Program-made: the position numbers and the translations under genes
In this document: piece by piece, positions 29,738 to 39,394 of the stretch
Position numbering within the stretch: position 1 is the first letter of the stretch
How the letters are laid out: each line of letters begins with the position of its first letter
Origin: Rhizobiales bacterium PAR1
GTDB taxonomy: Bacteria; Pseudomonadota; Alphaproteobacteria; Rhizobiales; Beijerinckiaceae
Assembly: GCA_002256205.1 (NCBI GenBank)
Contig: NKIW01000006.1
Span: forward strand, 1 to 64,000
DNA: 64,000 nucleotides
Direction of reading: 5' to 3'
Notes under the pieces: generated by a model
Databases searched by the model: none
What the model was told of the DNA's origin: nothing
The model's input: the letters and a program-made list of their open reading frames with translations, nothing else

Positions 29738-31333
29738 TTACGCCTCGCTCTCGGCAGCTTCCTCTTCGGCAGTCTCGGTTTCGACAGGCGCCTCAACCCA
29801 ACCGGCGGAAACACGCGCGGCCATGATCATGGCTTCGGCATCGTCACGCGAGACATCAAGGCCCGTGAGATAGCCGGTGAAGCGGGTCGTCTCGCTGCCC
29901 TTCTTCTCGGTCCAGCCCACGAGATCATCGGTGGCACAGCCCGCAAGATCCTCGACGGTCTTCACGTCATTCTCACCGAAGGCGACCAGCATCGCCGAGG
30001 TGACGCCCGGAATTTCGCCGAGGGCATCCTCGACGCCGAGTTCGCGGCGCTTGGTCTGGCGCTCAGTTTCGATGCGCTCGAGATAGCCGCGGGCACGCGC
30101 CTGAAGCTCGTCAGCGGTTTCAGCGTCAAAGCCTTCAATCGACAGCACATCGGCACGGTCGACATAGGCGATTTCCTCGATGGTCGCGAAACCTTCGGAG
30201 GCGAGGAGCTGGCCGACCATTTCGTCAACGTCGAGCGCATCGCAGAAGAGCTTCGAACGCTCGAGGAATTCCTTCTGGCGGCGCTCGGACTCCTCGGCCT
30301 CGGTCACGATATCGATGTTCCAGCCGGTGAGCTGGGAGGCAAGGCGCACGTTCTGGCCGCGACGACCAATCGCAAGGCTGAGCTGGTCATCCGGCACCAC
30401 GACCTCGATGCGCTCGGATTCCTCATCGAGCACGACCTTGGCGACTTCCGCCGGCTGCAAGGCGTTGACGAGGAAGGTCGCGATATTCTCGGACCACGGA
30501 ATGATATCGACGCGCTCGCCCTGAAGTTCCTGCACCACGGCCTGAACGCGGCTGCCGCGCATGCCGACGCAGGCGCCGACCGGATCGATCGACGAATCGC
30601 GGCTGATCACCGCGATCTTGGCGCGCGAACCCGGATCACGAGCGACCGCCTTGATCTCAATGACGCCGTCATAGATTTCCGGCACTTCCTGCATGAAAAG
30701 CTTCGCCATGAACATGGGATGCGTGCGGGAAAGGAAGATCTGCGGCCCGCGCGTCTCGCGGCGGACGTCGAAGAGATAGGAGCGGATGCGATCACCGGGG
30801 CGGAAGACTTCGCGCGGGATCAGCTCGTCGCGACGGATCACCGCTTCGCCCTTGCCGAGATCGACGATCACATTGCCGTATTCAACGCGCTTGACGACGC
30901 CGTTGATGATCTCGCCGATGCGATCCTTGAACTCGTCGTACTGGCGATCCCGCTCGGCTTCACGCACCTTCTGGGTGATGACCTGCTTGGCGCTCTGGGC
31001 GGCCATGCGGCCGAATTCCACCGGCGGCAGCGGCTCGGAGAAGGTGTCGCCTACTTGCGCGGCGGGGTTCTTCTTCTTGGCGTCCGCGAGGTTCATCTCG
31101 CGCGAGTCGTTCTCGACTGCCTCGACCACATGCATGATGCGCGTGAGGCGCACTTCGCCAGACTTCGGATGGATTTCCGCACGGATGTCAGTCTCGGAGC
31201 CGTAACGCGAGCGGGCGATCTTGGCGTAGGCATCTTCCATCGCACCCAGAACGATCTCGCGATCGATCATCTTTTCGCGCGCGACCGCATCGGCGATCTG
31301 CAGCAGCTCAAGGCGGTTTGCACTGACTGACAT
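29738..31333 (-). CDS. nusA: Transcription termination/antitermination factor NusA
   Basis: Binds RNA polymerase and nascent RNA to modulate pausing, termination and antitermination. The 531-residue protein shows the N-terminal polymerase-binding domain, S1 (residues about 135-205; [15 protein letters not shown]), two KH domains ([34 protein letters not shown]), and C-terminal helix-hairpin-helix repeats (about 355-500). An acidic tail ends it. It lies between rimP and ylxR. Confidence 0.97.
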   Translation of the reverse strand: MSVSANRLELLQIADAVAREKMIDREIVLGAMEDAYAKIARSRYGSETDIRAEIHPKSGEVRLTRIMHVVEAVENDSREMNLADAKKKNPAAQVGDTFSEPLPPVEFGRMAAQSAKQVITQKVREAERDRQYDEFKDRIGEIINGVVKRVEYGNVIVDLGKGEAVIRRDELIPREVFRPGDRIRSYLFDVRRETRGPQIFLSRTHPMFMAKLFMQEVPEIYDGVIEIKAVARDPGSRAKIAVISRDSSIDPVGACVGMRGSRVQAVVQELQGERVDIIPWSENIATFLVNALQPAEVAKVVLDEESERIEVVVPDDQLSLAIGRRGQNVRLASQLTGWNIDIVTEAEESERRQKEFLERSKLFCDALDVDEMVGQLLASEGFATIEEIAYVDRADVLSIEGFDAETADELQARARGYLERIETERQTKRRELGVEDALGEIPGVTSAMLVAFGENDVKTVEDLAGCATDDLVGWTEKKGSETTRFTGYLTGLDVSRDDAEAMIMAARVSAGWVEAPVETETAEEEAAESEA

Positions 31334-31399
31334 GGTCTTCCTCCGTCGGATGTTTCGGGGCGCCGGGGTAGGCCAGACGCCTGATTCCGTGTGTTGGTG

Positions 31400-32092
31400 T
31401 TAGTGTTTCTTGAACCGGCCGGGGCCGGTGGGTTTCTTGATCGGCTTGGCGGTACGCGGAAAAGCGCGCGGTGCCGGTTTGGCCAACGTCTCTTCAGCGG
31501 GCTGTGCGCCTTCCTCGTCCGCATCCTCGTCGAGGCCGGCGGCAAGCAGCGCTTCCTTGCCGCGACGGAGCGATTCCTCGATCACCGCATCGGTGAGAAC
31601 AAGGCGGGCTTCCGAAATATCGCGGATATCGAGCACAGGGCGCTGGTTTTCGCCTTCCGGCACGTCCGGCAGAAGGATCGTGAGCTTCTCGCCCTCGACC
31701 GCATCGATGAAACCGCGATAGCGCTTGCGGCCATCGACCGCGATAGCCATCTCGACCCGCGCATCATAGCCGATCCAGCGCTGGAAATCGCTGACGCGCA
31801 CCAGCGGGCGATCAATGCCGGGCGACGAGATTTCGAGATGGTAATTCGTAGAGATCGGGTCTTCGACATCAAGCAGCGGCGCGACCGCGCGGCTCACCGC
31901 CTCGCAATCGTTGACGCCCATGGTGCCATCCGGCTTCTCGGCCATGATCTGCACCGTGCAGCCGTTGAGGCCCGAGATCTTCACGCGGACAAGCCGATAG
32001 CCCAGCGAGCGAATCATCGAATCGACAATGCGCCCGATGCGTTGCGCCACACCGTTTTCGGTAATCAGCCGTGGTTCGTTCAGCTCGTCCAT
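31400..32092 (-). CDS. rimP: Ribosome maturation factor RimP
   Basis: Needed for 30S maturation. The 230-residue protein has the N-terminal domain with the [11 protein letters not shown] strand, then [19 protein letters not shown] and [20 protein letters not shown], all typical of RimP, and a C-terminal SH3-like domain. The last ~50 residues are a basic Pro/Lys tail beyond the usual length. It is the first gene of the nusA-infB operon, 67 bp upstream of nusA. Confidence 0.94.
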   Translation of the reverse strand: MDELNEPRLITENGVAQRIGRIVDSMIRSLGYRLVRVKISGLNGCTVQIMAEKPDGTMGVNDCEAVSRAVAPLLDVEDPISTNYHLEISSPGIDRPLVRVSDFQRWIGYDARVEMAIAVDGRKRYRGFIDAVEGEKLTILLPDVPEGENQRPVLDIRDISEARLVLTDAVIEESLRRGKEALLAAGLDEDADEEGAQPAEETLAKPAPRAFPRTAKPIKKPTGPGRFKKH

Positions 32093-32221
32093 TTTCTTCC
32101 CTTGTTCCGCGCACCGCGCGTAACGTTCCCTCGCATAAGCTCGGCGTCGCGTTCGCTCCTAGTCTCGGCTCTAGGCCTCGGCAGGAGCCCACCGGATCAC
32201 GTCCCACCCGGAGGGCCAAAA

Positions 32222-32254
32222 CAAAAAGAGCGGGTCCGTCTCCGGCCCACCCTG
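32222..32254 (-). terminator. Probable terminator downstream of trmB
   Basis: On the minus strand an imperfect GC-rich stem (GGGCCG / CGGACCC with one mismatch around a GAGA loop) is followed by CTC and five T residues. It lies between trmB and rimP and would separate the two transcripts. The promoter of the rimP operon must be in the ~130 bp between this site and rimP. Confidence 0.5.
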
Positions 32255-32320
32255 TTTTCGCGTATGACCCCGCGTAAACTGAGATTGATTAAGGCTCAAT
32301 ACGCCCGGATTCGATGAAAA

Positions 32321-33043
32321 TCAAGCACTCCGCTTGATGAAGCGGAAATAGCCCGGCGTGCGGCCCTCGCGCAGCGCCTTTTCCTCGTAGCGCGTACGGT
32401 GCCATTCCGGCCAGGCCAAGCGCCAATCGTCCGCCCTTTCGGCCAACCAGACGAGCGCCTCCTGCTGCGCGATGCGCGCCAGAGTCCAGCCGGCGTAATC
32501 GTCGATATCGGTCGCGAAGCGGAATTCCGCACCCGGCTTAAGGACGCGGGCAACCTCGCTCAGAAAGAGCATATCGACGATCCGGCGCTTGCGCTGGCGG
32601 CGCTTCGGCCAGGGATCGGGGTAGAGGAGGTAGATCCGGTCGAGGCTTGCATCCGGCAGAGCCGCGAGAACTTCGCGCGCATCGCCCCGAAGCGCGCGGA
32701 TATTGGTCAGATGATCGGTTTCAATCGCCGCCATCAGCTTGGCGACACCATTGAGGAACGGCTCAACGCCGAAATAGCCAATCTCGGGATGAGCCTTCGC
32801 CATCGCGGCAAGATGCTCGCCGCCACCAAAACCGATTTCAAGCATGAGTTGGGCAGGAGGTGCAGGAAACAGCGCCGCCGGGCCATCCTTCAGCGCACCG
32901 ACATCAATCGCCAACGCGGGCAGCATCGTTTCGATGCGCTCCGCCTGCGCGGCACGCAGAGCCTTGCCCTTCGAGCGCCCATAGAGCTGACGGCGAGGCA
33001 CCCTTTCGGATGCCCCGCCGTCGGATTTTTGATCGTCTGCCAC
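32321..33043 (-). CDS. trmB: tRNA (guanine-N7)-methyltransferase TrmB
   Basis: Makes m7G46 in tRNA. The 240-residue protein has the SAM-binding motif MLEIGFGGGEHL, followed by FGVEPFLNGV, and the TrmB-specific LLYPDPWPKRRQRKRRI. It has normal length for alphaproteobacterial TrmB. It lies 19 bp downstream of metK on the same strand, so the two may share a transcript, giving SAM synthesis next to a SAM user. Confidence 0.95.
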   Translation of the reverse strand: MADDQKSDGGASERVPRRQLYGRSKGKALRAAQAERIETMLPALAIDVGALKDGPAALFPAPPAQLMLEIGFGGGEHLAAMAKAHPEIGYFGVEPFLNGVAKLMAAIETDHLTNIRALRGDAREVLAALPDASLDRIYLLYPDPWPKRRQRKRRIVDMLFLSEVARVLKPGAEFRFATDIDDYAGWTLARIAQQEALVWLAERADDWRLAWPEWHRTRYEEKALREGRTPGYFRFIKRSA

Positions 33044-33062
33044 GGATCAGCCGTACCGTTGC

Positions 33063-34274
33063 TTACGCGACAGCCTTCTTGATCGCCTGCACGAGATCGG
33101 TCTTCTCCCAGGAGAAGCCGCCGTCACGCGAGGCCTTGCGACCGAAATGGCCATAGGCCGAGGTACGGGCATAGATCGGCTTGTTGAGGCTGAGGTGGGT
33201 GCGGATGCCGCGCGGGGAGAGATCCATGATCTCCGGCAGAACAGCCTCAAGCTTGGCTTCGTCGGTCTTGCCGGTGGCGGTGCCGTGGAGATCGACATAG
33301 ACCGAAAGCGGCTTCGCCACGCCGATGGCGTAGGAGAGCTGGATCGTGCAGCGATCGGCAAGGCCGGCCGCGACGACATTCTTGGCGAGGTAGCGCGCGG
33401 CATAGGCAGCCGAGCGGTCGACTTTGGTCGGATCCTTGCCGGAGAACGCGCCACCGCCATGCGGGGCTGCGCCGCCATAGGTGTCGACGATGATCTTGCG
33501 GCCGGTGAGGCCAGCGTCACCATCCGGGCCGCCAATCACGAAGGCGCCGGTTGGGTTGACGTGCCAGACGGTATCCTTGGAAATCCAGCCCGCCGGGAGG
33601 GTTTCACGGATGATCGGCTCGACGATCTTCTGGATGTCCTTCGAGGTCAGCTTCTCATCGAGATGCTGGGTCGAGAGAACGATCTGGGTCACGCCAACCG
33701 GCTTGCCGTTCTCGTACTGCACGGTGACCTGGCTCTTGGCGTCCGGCCCGAGCTTCTCACAGCCACGTTCGCCAGCCTTGCGGGCGGCGGTCAGCACTTC
33801 GAGGATTTTGTGCGCGTAATAGATCGGCGCCGGCATCAGTTCCGGGGTCTCCTTGCAGGCATACCCGAACATGATGCCCTGATCGCCCGCGCCCTCGTCC
33901 TTATTGCCCGAGGCATCGACGCCCTGCGCAATATGCGCGGACTGCGGATGCAGCAGCACATCGATCTTGGCCTTCTTCCAGTGGAAGCCGTCCTGCTCGT
34001 AGCCGATCGCGCGAATCGCCTTGCGGGCGGCGCTCTTGACCTTCGACTTCATGGTTTTGTCGTCGAGCGAGGTGCGGACTTCGCCCGCAATCACAACGCG
34101 GTTGGTGGTCGCCAGCGTTTCGCAGGCCACGCGCACCTGGGCGGCATCCATGCCAGCCTTGGCAGCTTCGCGGAAGAAGAGATCGACAACCTCATCCGAA
34201 ATCCGGTCGCAGACCTTGTCCGGATGACCTTCGGATACCGACTCGGAGGTAAAAAGATACGAGGACCGCGCCAC
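33063..34274 (-). CDS. metK: S-adenosylmethionine synthetase
   Basis: Forms S-adenosylmethionine from ATP and methionine. The 403-residue protein has the N-terminal ATP site [20 protein letters not shown], the hexapeptide-type loop [11 protein letters not shown] and the [23 protein letters not shown] block. The likely start is GTG at 34274 (giving [12 protein letters not shown]): AGGGAG lies seven bases upstream, and the N-terminus then matches the family. ATGs at 34304 and 34346 would add unlikely residues. The 227 bp to the upstream XRE gene hold repeated CGAAC/GTTCG half-sites. Confidence 0.95.
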   Translation of the reverse strand: MARSSYLFTSESVSEGHPDKVCDRISDEVVDLFFREAAKAGMDAAQVRVACETLATTNRVVIAGEVRTSLDDKTMKSKVKSAARKAIRAIGYEQDGFHWKKAKIDVLLHPQSAHIAQGVDASGNKDEGAGDQGIMFGYACKETPELMPAPIYYAHKILEVLTAARKAGERGCEKLGPDAKSQVTVQYENGKPVGVTQIVLSTQHLDEKLTSKDIQKIVEPIIRETLPAGWISKDTVWHVNPTGAFVIGGPDGDAGLTGRKIIVDTYGGAAPHGGGAFSGKDPTKVDRSAAYAARYLAKNVVAAGLADRCTIQLSYAIGVAKPLSVYVDLHGTATGKTDEAKLEAVLPEIMDLSPRGIRTHLSLNKPIYARTSAYGHFGRKASRDGGFSWEKTDLVQAIKKAVA

Positions 34275-34394
34275 AATAAGCTCCCTTGAATGGACAGTTG
34301 GCATGGGACGGACCACCCCAGCCTCTCGGGGAATTCCCTGCACCAACGGGCGCGTCTCTAGCCCCGGATGGCTTGCAGGGTCAAGCTAATTTGC

Positions 34395-34443
34395 CGAACA
34401 AGTTCGACAAAAAGAACGCTTTATGCGAACAAAGAAACGTTCG
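34395..34443. promoter_or_regulatory. Candidate operator: repeated CGAAC/GTTCG half-sites upstream of metK
   Basis: A 12-bp palindrome CGAAC-AA-GTTCG (34395-34406) and a second pair CGAAC (34426-34430) and GTTCG (34439-34443) lie between the XRE gene and metK. HTH-XRE proteins often bind such repeats next to their own gene, so autoregulation or control of metK is possible. Confidence 0.35.
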
Positions 34444-34501
34444 TGCATAGTTTTTCCGCGATTCAGAGCTTTGAAGGCGCGACGCTATCTTTGTGGGAGA
34501 T

Positions 34502-34936
34502 TCAATTCTTGCGCTGACCATCGACCAGAGTTGTGACAAGATCGACCACGCGCCGACGCACCTTGGGATCCTCGATTGAGGCAAATGCGCGCGCCAGGGC
34601 CACACCTTCGGGGGTCGAGAAGATATCGACTGCATAGTCCGCCTGTGCGTTATCCGCGAAGCCGACTGCCATGGCGATGCTCTCGTCACGCGGAGCACCA
34701 TCGAAAAAGAACGAGACCGGCACGCCGAGAACCTGTGCGATGTTCTGCATGCGGCTGGCACTGATGCGGTTCGAGCCCTTCTCGTATTTCTGAATCTGCT
34801 GGAAGGTCACGCCCAGCGCTTCACCGAGCTTTTCCTGGCTCATCCCGACCGTGATGCGGCGCATGCGCACCCGGCTGCCGACGTGACGGTCCACGGGGCT
34901 GGGCGCTTTTTTCATCGTATGATCGTCCGCGGACAT
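34502..34936 (-). CDS. XRE-family transcriptional regulator
   Basis: The 144-residue protein has a Cro/C1 HTH (about residues 25-80: RVRMRRITVGMSQEKLGEALGVTFQQIQKYEKGSNRISASRM). A C-terminal segment of about 60 residues has no catalytic motif. This two-part form, next to metK and lnt, is widespread in Hyphomicrobiales; relatives include regulators of motility and exopolysaccharide, but the target here is unknown. The ATG at 34936 has GAGGA five to nine bases upstream; ATG 34915 is an alternative. It follows lnt on the same strand by 83 bp. Confidence 0.85.
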   Translation of the reverse strand: MSADDHTMKKAPSPVDRHVGSRVRMRRITVGMSQEKLGEALGVTFQQIQKYEKGSNRISASRMQNIAQVLGVPVSFFFDGAPRDESIAMAVGFADNAQADYAVDIFSTPEGVALARAFASIEDPKVRRRVVDLVTTLVDGQRKN

Positions 34937-35019
34937 CATTTCCTCGATTTGTCTATACGTTCTAGCTTCTGGCATCGCCGGAAATGCGGCAAAGAACAAG
35001 GCAGAATTGGCTTGAAGCA

Positions 35020-36669
35020 TCAATTTCCGCGCTTGCCGAGAAGCGCCAAACCTACGCACAAAATCATAACGGATGCGAAACTATACCAACTCGTTTCACG
35101 ATACAACGTGTTTGACAAGCCTGTTGGCAGGGGCGCATCCAGAACATCGGCCACACCCAGAGGCAAGGACGCGACTTCCCGCCCATACGGGTCGAAGACG
35201 GCGGATATGCCGCTGTTTGCTGCCCGGACAACAGGCTGGCCATATTCGATGGCCCGCATCCTTGCCTGAGCAAGATGCTGATACGGTCCGAAAGTATAAC
35301 CGAACCACGCGTCGTTTGTCACACTGATGAATACCGATTCACCACGGTTATCAGCGCCCAATTCCTGCGAAAAGATCGATTCGAAGCAGATCATGGGGAT
35401 AACCGGCGGCAATCCGGCAATTGTCAGCGGTTTCCGAGCCGGACTGGCGGTGAATCCGCCGATGACATGAACGAACTGCTCCAACCCCAGAGATCGCAGC
35501 CAACTCTCGAAGGGCAGATACTCGCCGAAGGGCACGAGGTGCACCTTGTCGTAGGTGCCGATGACCCCTGTTTTGTCGAGAACCTGCATGGCGTTGAAAT
35601 AGCGATAGCGGCTCTCGGCACCATCCAGCGGCTCAGCGCGGATTGAACCGGTAATGAGCTGCGTCGTTGCCGGCAGAAAACGCCCGATCATTTCAAGTGC
35701 GCGAGGGGTCCGCTCGAGCACGAAGGGGAACGGCGATTCGGGCCAGATAAGATGCGTCACATCCGCCACGCCTGAGGCATGCGCACCTTTGGCGATATCG
35801 CTAAGGGCAAAGAACTGCTCCAGAACAGCCGCGCCGCTTTGCTGCGTGTTTTTAATGTCCTGCGCCACATTGGGCTGCATGATCCGGAGCTTCACGTTCG
35901 GAACGGTCGAAAGGCTTGAAAAGTCGACGCGTGTGCCCCCGGTCGACTGAAGCCGGAGAAACCCGAAGCCCGCGTTGATCGCGAACACGGCGAGCGCAAG
36001 AACAGGCAATGTCCAGCGGGACAGCGCGTTCCTGCCGGTCATCAGGACAGCAGGCACCGCAAAAATCAGGATCGTCAGCGCACCCAGTGCCTCCGGGCCG
36101 ATCACCGAAAGGCCTTGCGCCAGAACGAGATGATTGGCGAAGGCTTGCCCGAAGGCATTCCACGGAAATCCGGTGAAAAGCCAGCCCCGAAGCCATTCCG
36201 ACACACCCAGACCGAGCGCGAGGGCAAATATCCGTAGCGCGCCTGATGACCAGAACAGACGGGCGATCATTACGCCGAGGGCTGAAAACAGCGCCAGCAC
36301 GGCTGGCAGGCCGACCACTCCGAGCGGCATCAGCCAGATGAACTGGTCACCCCCGATGACGAAGGCGGCCCCCAGCCACCAGAGCCCGGCGACGAAATAG
36401 CCAAACCCGAAGCACCAGCCGAGAAGTCCGGCGGAAAACGCCTTCCGAAAGAAGCCGCCGCCCTCGCTCGCGACCGCATCAAGCAACCAGACAAGAAGCG
36501 GGAAACTGATCAGGAAGGCGGGGAAAAAGTCGATCGGCTGCATCGCAGCAGCACCGATGGCCCCGGCCCCAAAAGCCAGCGCCGCGCGCCGACGGCCGTC
36601 CGCAAGGAGGATGGCGTGAAACCAATCCTCCGCCCGTGTGAACGATCCTTTTGAATTTGCCGACATCAT
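35020..36669 (-). CDS. lnt: Apolipoprotein N-acyltransferase Lnt
   Basis: Adds the third acyl chain to the N-terminal cysteine of lipoproteins in the inner membrane. The 549-residue protein has an N-terminal group of about seven membrane helices (residues 25-240), a periplasmic carbon-nitrogen-hydrolase domain (about 250-515), and a last helix (about 520-545). Catalytic-type residues are visible as Glu in LIWPESPFPF, Lys in GTYDKVHLVPFGEYLPFE and Cys in PMICFESIF. ATGs at 36669 and 36666 are both possible. It is upstream of the XRE gene. Confidence 0.95.
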   Translation of the reverse strand: MMSANSKGSFTRAEDWFHAILLADGRRRAALAFGAGAIGAAAMQPIDFFPAFLISFPLLVWLLDAVASEGGGFFRKAFSAGLLGWCFGFGYFVAGLWWLGAAFVIGGDQFIWLMPLGVVGLPAVLALFSALGVMIARLFWSSGALRIFALALGLGVSEWLRGWLFTGFPWNAFGQAFANHLVLAQGLSVIGPEALGALTILIFAVPAVLMTGRNALSRWTLPVLALAVFAINAGFGFLRLQSTGGTRVDFSSLSTVPNVKLRIMQPNVAQDIKNTQQSGAAVLEQFFALSDIAKGAHASGVADVTHLIWPESPFPFVLERTPRALEMIGRFLPATTQLITGSIRAEPLDGAESRYRYFNAMQVLDKTGVIGTYDKVHLVPFGEYLPFESWLRSLGLEQFVHVIGGFTASPARKPLTIAGLPPVIPMICFESIFSQELGADNRGESVFISVTNDAWFGYTFGPYQHLAQARMRAIEYGQPVVRAANSGISAVFDPYGREVASLPLGVADVLDAPLPTGLSNTLYRETSWYSFASVMILCVGLALLGKRGN

Positions 36670-36825
36670 CCGATTGCGACCGAACAGCCCACCCGAAGCC
36701 GGACATGCGAATCAGTCCAGCCGCCTAGGGGTATCCGCTGCCTGTCGCCTTGGAAACCGTTCTTGCGCGCAATCGCGAGGGGCATCATCGCGGAAATAGG
36801 TGTTCTTCCAGCAGGACGACAGCGT

Positions 36826-38604
36826 TCAGCCGAAATCTGCCTCGGGGACCACCTGACTGTCACACACGATCCGGGCAACGGAAGGTGCCAGAACCGCGAT
36901 AGTCTCGGCAAAGAAACGGGCGTCGGCGATCGCCTGAGCGAAGACCGGGGCCGTTTCGCCAGCCTCCAGCCGGCCATGGGCCGCAAGCGCCCCCCGCGCC
37001 AGATAAGCCGCGCCCGCCGCCATGCCGAAGAGGCGCAGGTAGGGCGAGGCGGAGGAGAGCAGCGCCTCAGCGTTGTTGTCATTCTGCCGGAGCCAATTCG
37101 TTGCCGATTGCAAGGCCTCGGTCGCCTCACGCACGAGAGCGCCGAGATGGCCGAATGCCGGGCTGGTCACCTTTTCGGCCGCCTGACCCAACATCCGGAA
37201 GTCCGCGATCACCTCTTCCGTGAGACTGCTGCCGGGGCGCAAAACCTTGCGCAGCACGAGATCAATCGCCTGAATGCCATTGGTGCCTTCGTAGATCGGC
37301 GCGATGCGGGCATCCCGAAAGTGCTGCGCGGCGCCGGTTTCCTCGACATAGCCCATGCCGCCGTGGATCTGCACACCGATGGAGGTCACCTCGCAGCCAA
37401 GATCGGTGCAATAGGCTTTGGTAATCGGAGTCAGAAGGCCGGCAAGTTCATTGGCGCGCTGGCGGGTTTCAGCGTCCGGACTGGCGTGCGCGAGATCAAT
37501 AGCACGCGCGGCGTTATAGGCGATGGCGCGCGCCGCAGCGGTCATGGCCCGCATCGATGCAAGGTTTCGCCGCACATCCGGATGCGCGATGATCAGGCTC
37601 GATTGTCCCGGTTTCGCATCGAGTGCGCGACCCTGCTTGCGGGTTTTCGCGTAATCGAGCGCCTGCTGATAGGACCGCTCGGCCATCGCGACGCCCTGAA
37701 GCCCGGTGAAAAGCCGAGCCTTGTTCATCATCGTGAACATGCAATTGAGGCCGCGGCTTTCCTCGCCGATCAGCCAGCCGGTCGCACCACCCTGATCACC
37801 GAAGACCATAGCGCAGGTCGGACTCGCGTGAATGCCTAGCTTGTGTTCGATGCCAGCGCATTTGACATCGTTGCGCGCGCCGAGCGAACCATCCGCGCAA
37901 ACCATCACCTTCGGCACCAGAAACAGCGAGATACCCTTGGTTCCCGGCGGTGCATCGGGCAGGCGCGCCAGCACGAGATGGATGATATTCTCCGTCAGAT
38001 CGTGCTCGCCGTAGGTGATGAAAATCTTGTTGCCGGTGATCTTGTAGGTGCCGTCGCCCTGCGGCACAGCGCGGGTGGTCAGCGCGCCGAGGTCCGAACC
38101 GGCCTGCGGCTCGGTGAGGTTCATCGTCGCGGTCCATTCGCCGGAGACGAGTTTGGGGAGGTATTTCGCCTTCAACTCCTCCGACGCATGGAGCAAAATC
38201 GTATCCGCCGCGCCCTGCGTCAGCACGGGGCCAAGGGCGAAGCCCATGCAGGCACTGGTCCAGAACTCCATCGCCACGGTCGCGAGCCGCGTCGGAAGGC
38301 CCAAGCCGCCCCATTCGGATGCGAGGTCGACGCCGTTCCAGCCAGCCCCGGCCCAGTCGCGATAGATCTGGGGCCAGCCTTCAGGGAGCGAAACCACGCC
38401 GTCCTTCAGCTTCGCGCCCACCTTGTCGCCCTGCCGGTTGACCGGCGCGAGGCGCCCGGCAGCAAAGCGACCGGCTTCTTCGAGAATGCCCGGCACCATA
38501 TCGGCGGTCAGCTCCCCCGCTGCACCAGCAGCGATATCTTCGGCAAGACCGGCAATGGCATCGAGCGTGAACGCGATGGATTCGACAGGAGCGCGGTAGG
38601 TCAT
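36826..38604 (-). CDS. Acyl-CoA dehydrogenase with extended C-terminal domain (AcdA/DmdC type)
   Basis: FAD enzyme that introduces a 2,3-double bond into an acyl-CoA. The 592-residue protein has the ACAD core (LTEPQAGSDLGALTTRAV near 165, YVEETGAAQHFRDARIAPIYEGTNGIQAIDL near 415-445, with the catalytic-type Glu in YEGT) and the C-terminal domain of the long FadE/DmdC group. I chose the ATG at 38604 (MTYRAPVES); the frame extends upstream into the SDR gene. It is the last gene of the feruloyl-CoA operon. It may saturate or desaturate phenylpropanoyl-CoA side chains. Confidence 0.88.
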   Translation of the reverse strand: MTYRAPVESIAFTLDAIAGLAEDIAAGAAGELTADMVPGILEEAGRFAAGRLAPVNRQGDKVGAKLKDGVVSLPEGWPQIYRDWAGAGWNGVDLASEWGGLGLPTRLATVAMEFWTSACMGFALGPVLTQGAADTILLHASEELKAKYLPKLVSGEWTATMNLTEPQAGSDLGALTTRAVPQGDGTYKITGNKIFITYGEHDLTENIIHLVLARLPDAPPGTKGISLFLVPKVMVCADGSLGARNDVKCAGIEHKLGIHASPTCAMVFGDQGGATGWLIGEESRGLNCMFTMMNKARLFTGLQGVAMAERSYQQALDYAKTRKQGRALDAKPGQSSLIIAHPDVRRNLASMRAMTAAARAIAYNAARAIDLAHASPDAETRQRANELAGLLTPITKAYCTDLGCEVTSIGVQIHGGMGYVEETGAAQHFRDARIAPIYEGTNGIQAIDLVLRKVLRPGSSLTEEVIADFRMLGQAAEKVTSPAFGHLGALVREATEALQSATNWLRQNDNNAEALLSSASPYLRLFGMAAGAAYLARGALAAHGRLEAGETAPVFAQAIADARFFAETIAVLAPSVARIVCDSQVVPEADFG

Positions 38605-38620
38605 GGGGGGCCTCGCAGCG

Positions 38621-39382
38621 TTATTTCGGAGGAAGGCGCAGCGCGCCGTCGAGGCGCACGGTTTCGCCGTTGAGATAGACATTCTCGACCATGTGCTGGA
38701 CGAGGCTGGCGTATTCCGCTGCGCCGCCAAGGCGACTCGGGAAGGGGATCGAGGCGCCGAGGCTCTTCTGGACCTCCGGTGGCAGGGTCTCCATCAGCGG
38801 GGTGAAGAACAATCCCGGCGCGATGGTCAGCACGCGGATGCCAAAGTTTGCCAGTTCCCGCGCGACGGGAAGCGTCAGCGCCGCGATACCGCCCTTGGAA
38901 GCAGCATAGGCAGCCTGCCCGACCTGCCCTTCGAAGGCCGCGACCGAGGCGGTGGAGATGATGACGCCGCGCTCGCCATCGGCCAGCGGCTCGGCCTTCG
39001 ACATCTCCGCGCCAGCAAGGCGCATCATGTTGAAAGTACCGACGAGATTGACGCGAATGACGCGCTCGAAATCTCCGAGCGGCATCGCGCCATCACGCCC
39101 GACGACCCGCTTCGCAACACCGATCCCCGCGCAATTGACGAGCACACGGCAAGGGCCATGCGCCGCGCGGGCGGCGGCAAAGGCGGATTCCATGGCAGAT
39201 GCGTCCGCAACATCCCCTGGCAATGCGAGCCCGCCGATACGGCCGGCGACGGCTTCCGCCGCACCCGCATTGAGATCAACAACGCCGACCTTCGCGCCGA
39301 GGCCCGCGAGCTTTTCAGCGGTCGCGGCCCCCAGGCCCGAACCGCCACCGGTGACGATGACGCCCAATCCGTTGATGTTCAT
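38621..39382 (-). CDS. SDR 3-hydroxyacyl-CoA dehydrogenase (HSD10-like)
   Basis: NAD-dependent short-chain dehydrogenase of the type-2 3-hydroxyacyl-CoA dehydrogenase group. The 253-residue protein has the Rossmann motif TGGGSGLGAAT (residues 11-21), NCAG, and the active-site Ser with YAASK (about 161-165). It ends in the group-typical NGETVRLDGALRLPPK. It is 12 bp from the amidohydrolase and 16 bp from the acyl-CoA dehydrogenase. It probably oxidises the 3-hydroxyacyl-CoA made by the crotonase, giving a beta-oxidative route for the side chain. Confidence 0.88.
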   Translation of the reverse strand: MNINGLGVIVTGGGSGLGAATAEKLAGLGAKVGVVDLNAGAAEAVAGRIGGLALPGDVADASAMESAFAAARAAHGPCRVLVNCAGIGVAKRVVGRDGAMPLGDFERVIRVNLVGTFNMMRLAGAEMSKAEPLADGERGVIISTASVAAFEGQVGQAAYAASKGGIAALTLPVARELANFGIRVLTIAPGLFFTPLMETLPPEVQKSLGASIPFPSRLGGAAEYASLVQHMVENVYLNGETVRLDGALRLPPK

Positions 39383-39394
39383 CGACTTGCTCCG

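Noticed and set aside
34275-34501. Possible SAM or SAH riboswitch upstream of metK
   Set aside because: I could not find a recognisable SAM-I, SAM-II or SAM/SAH core; only HTH-type half-sites and weak hairpins are visible.
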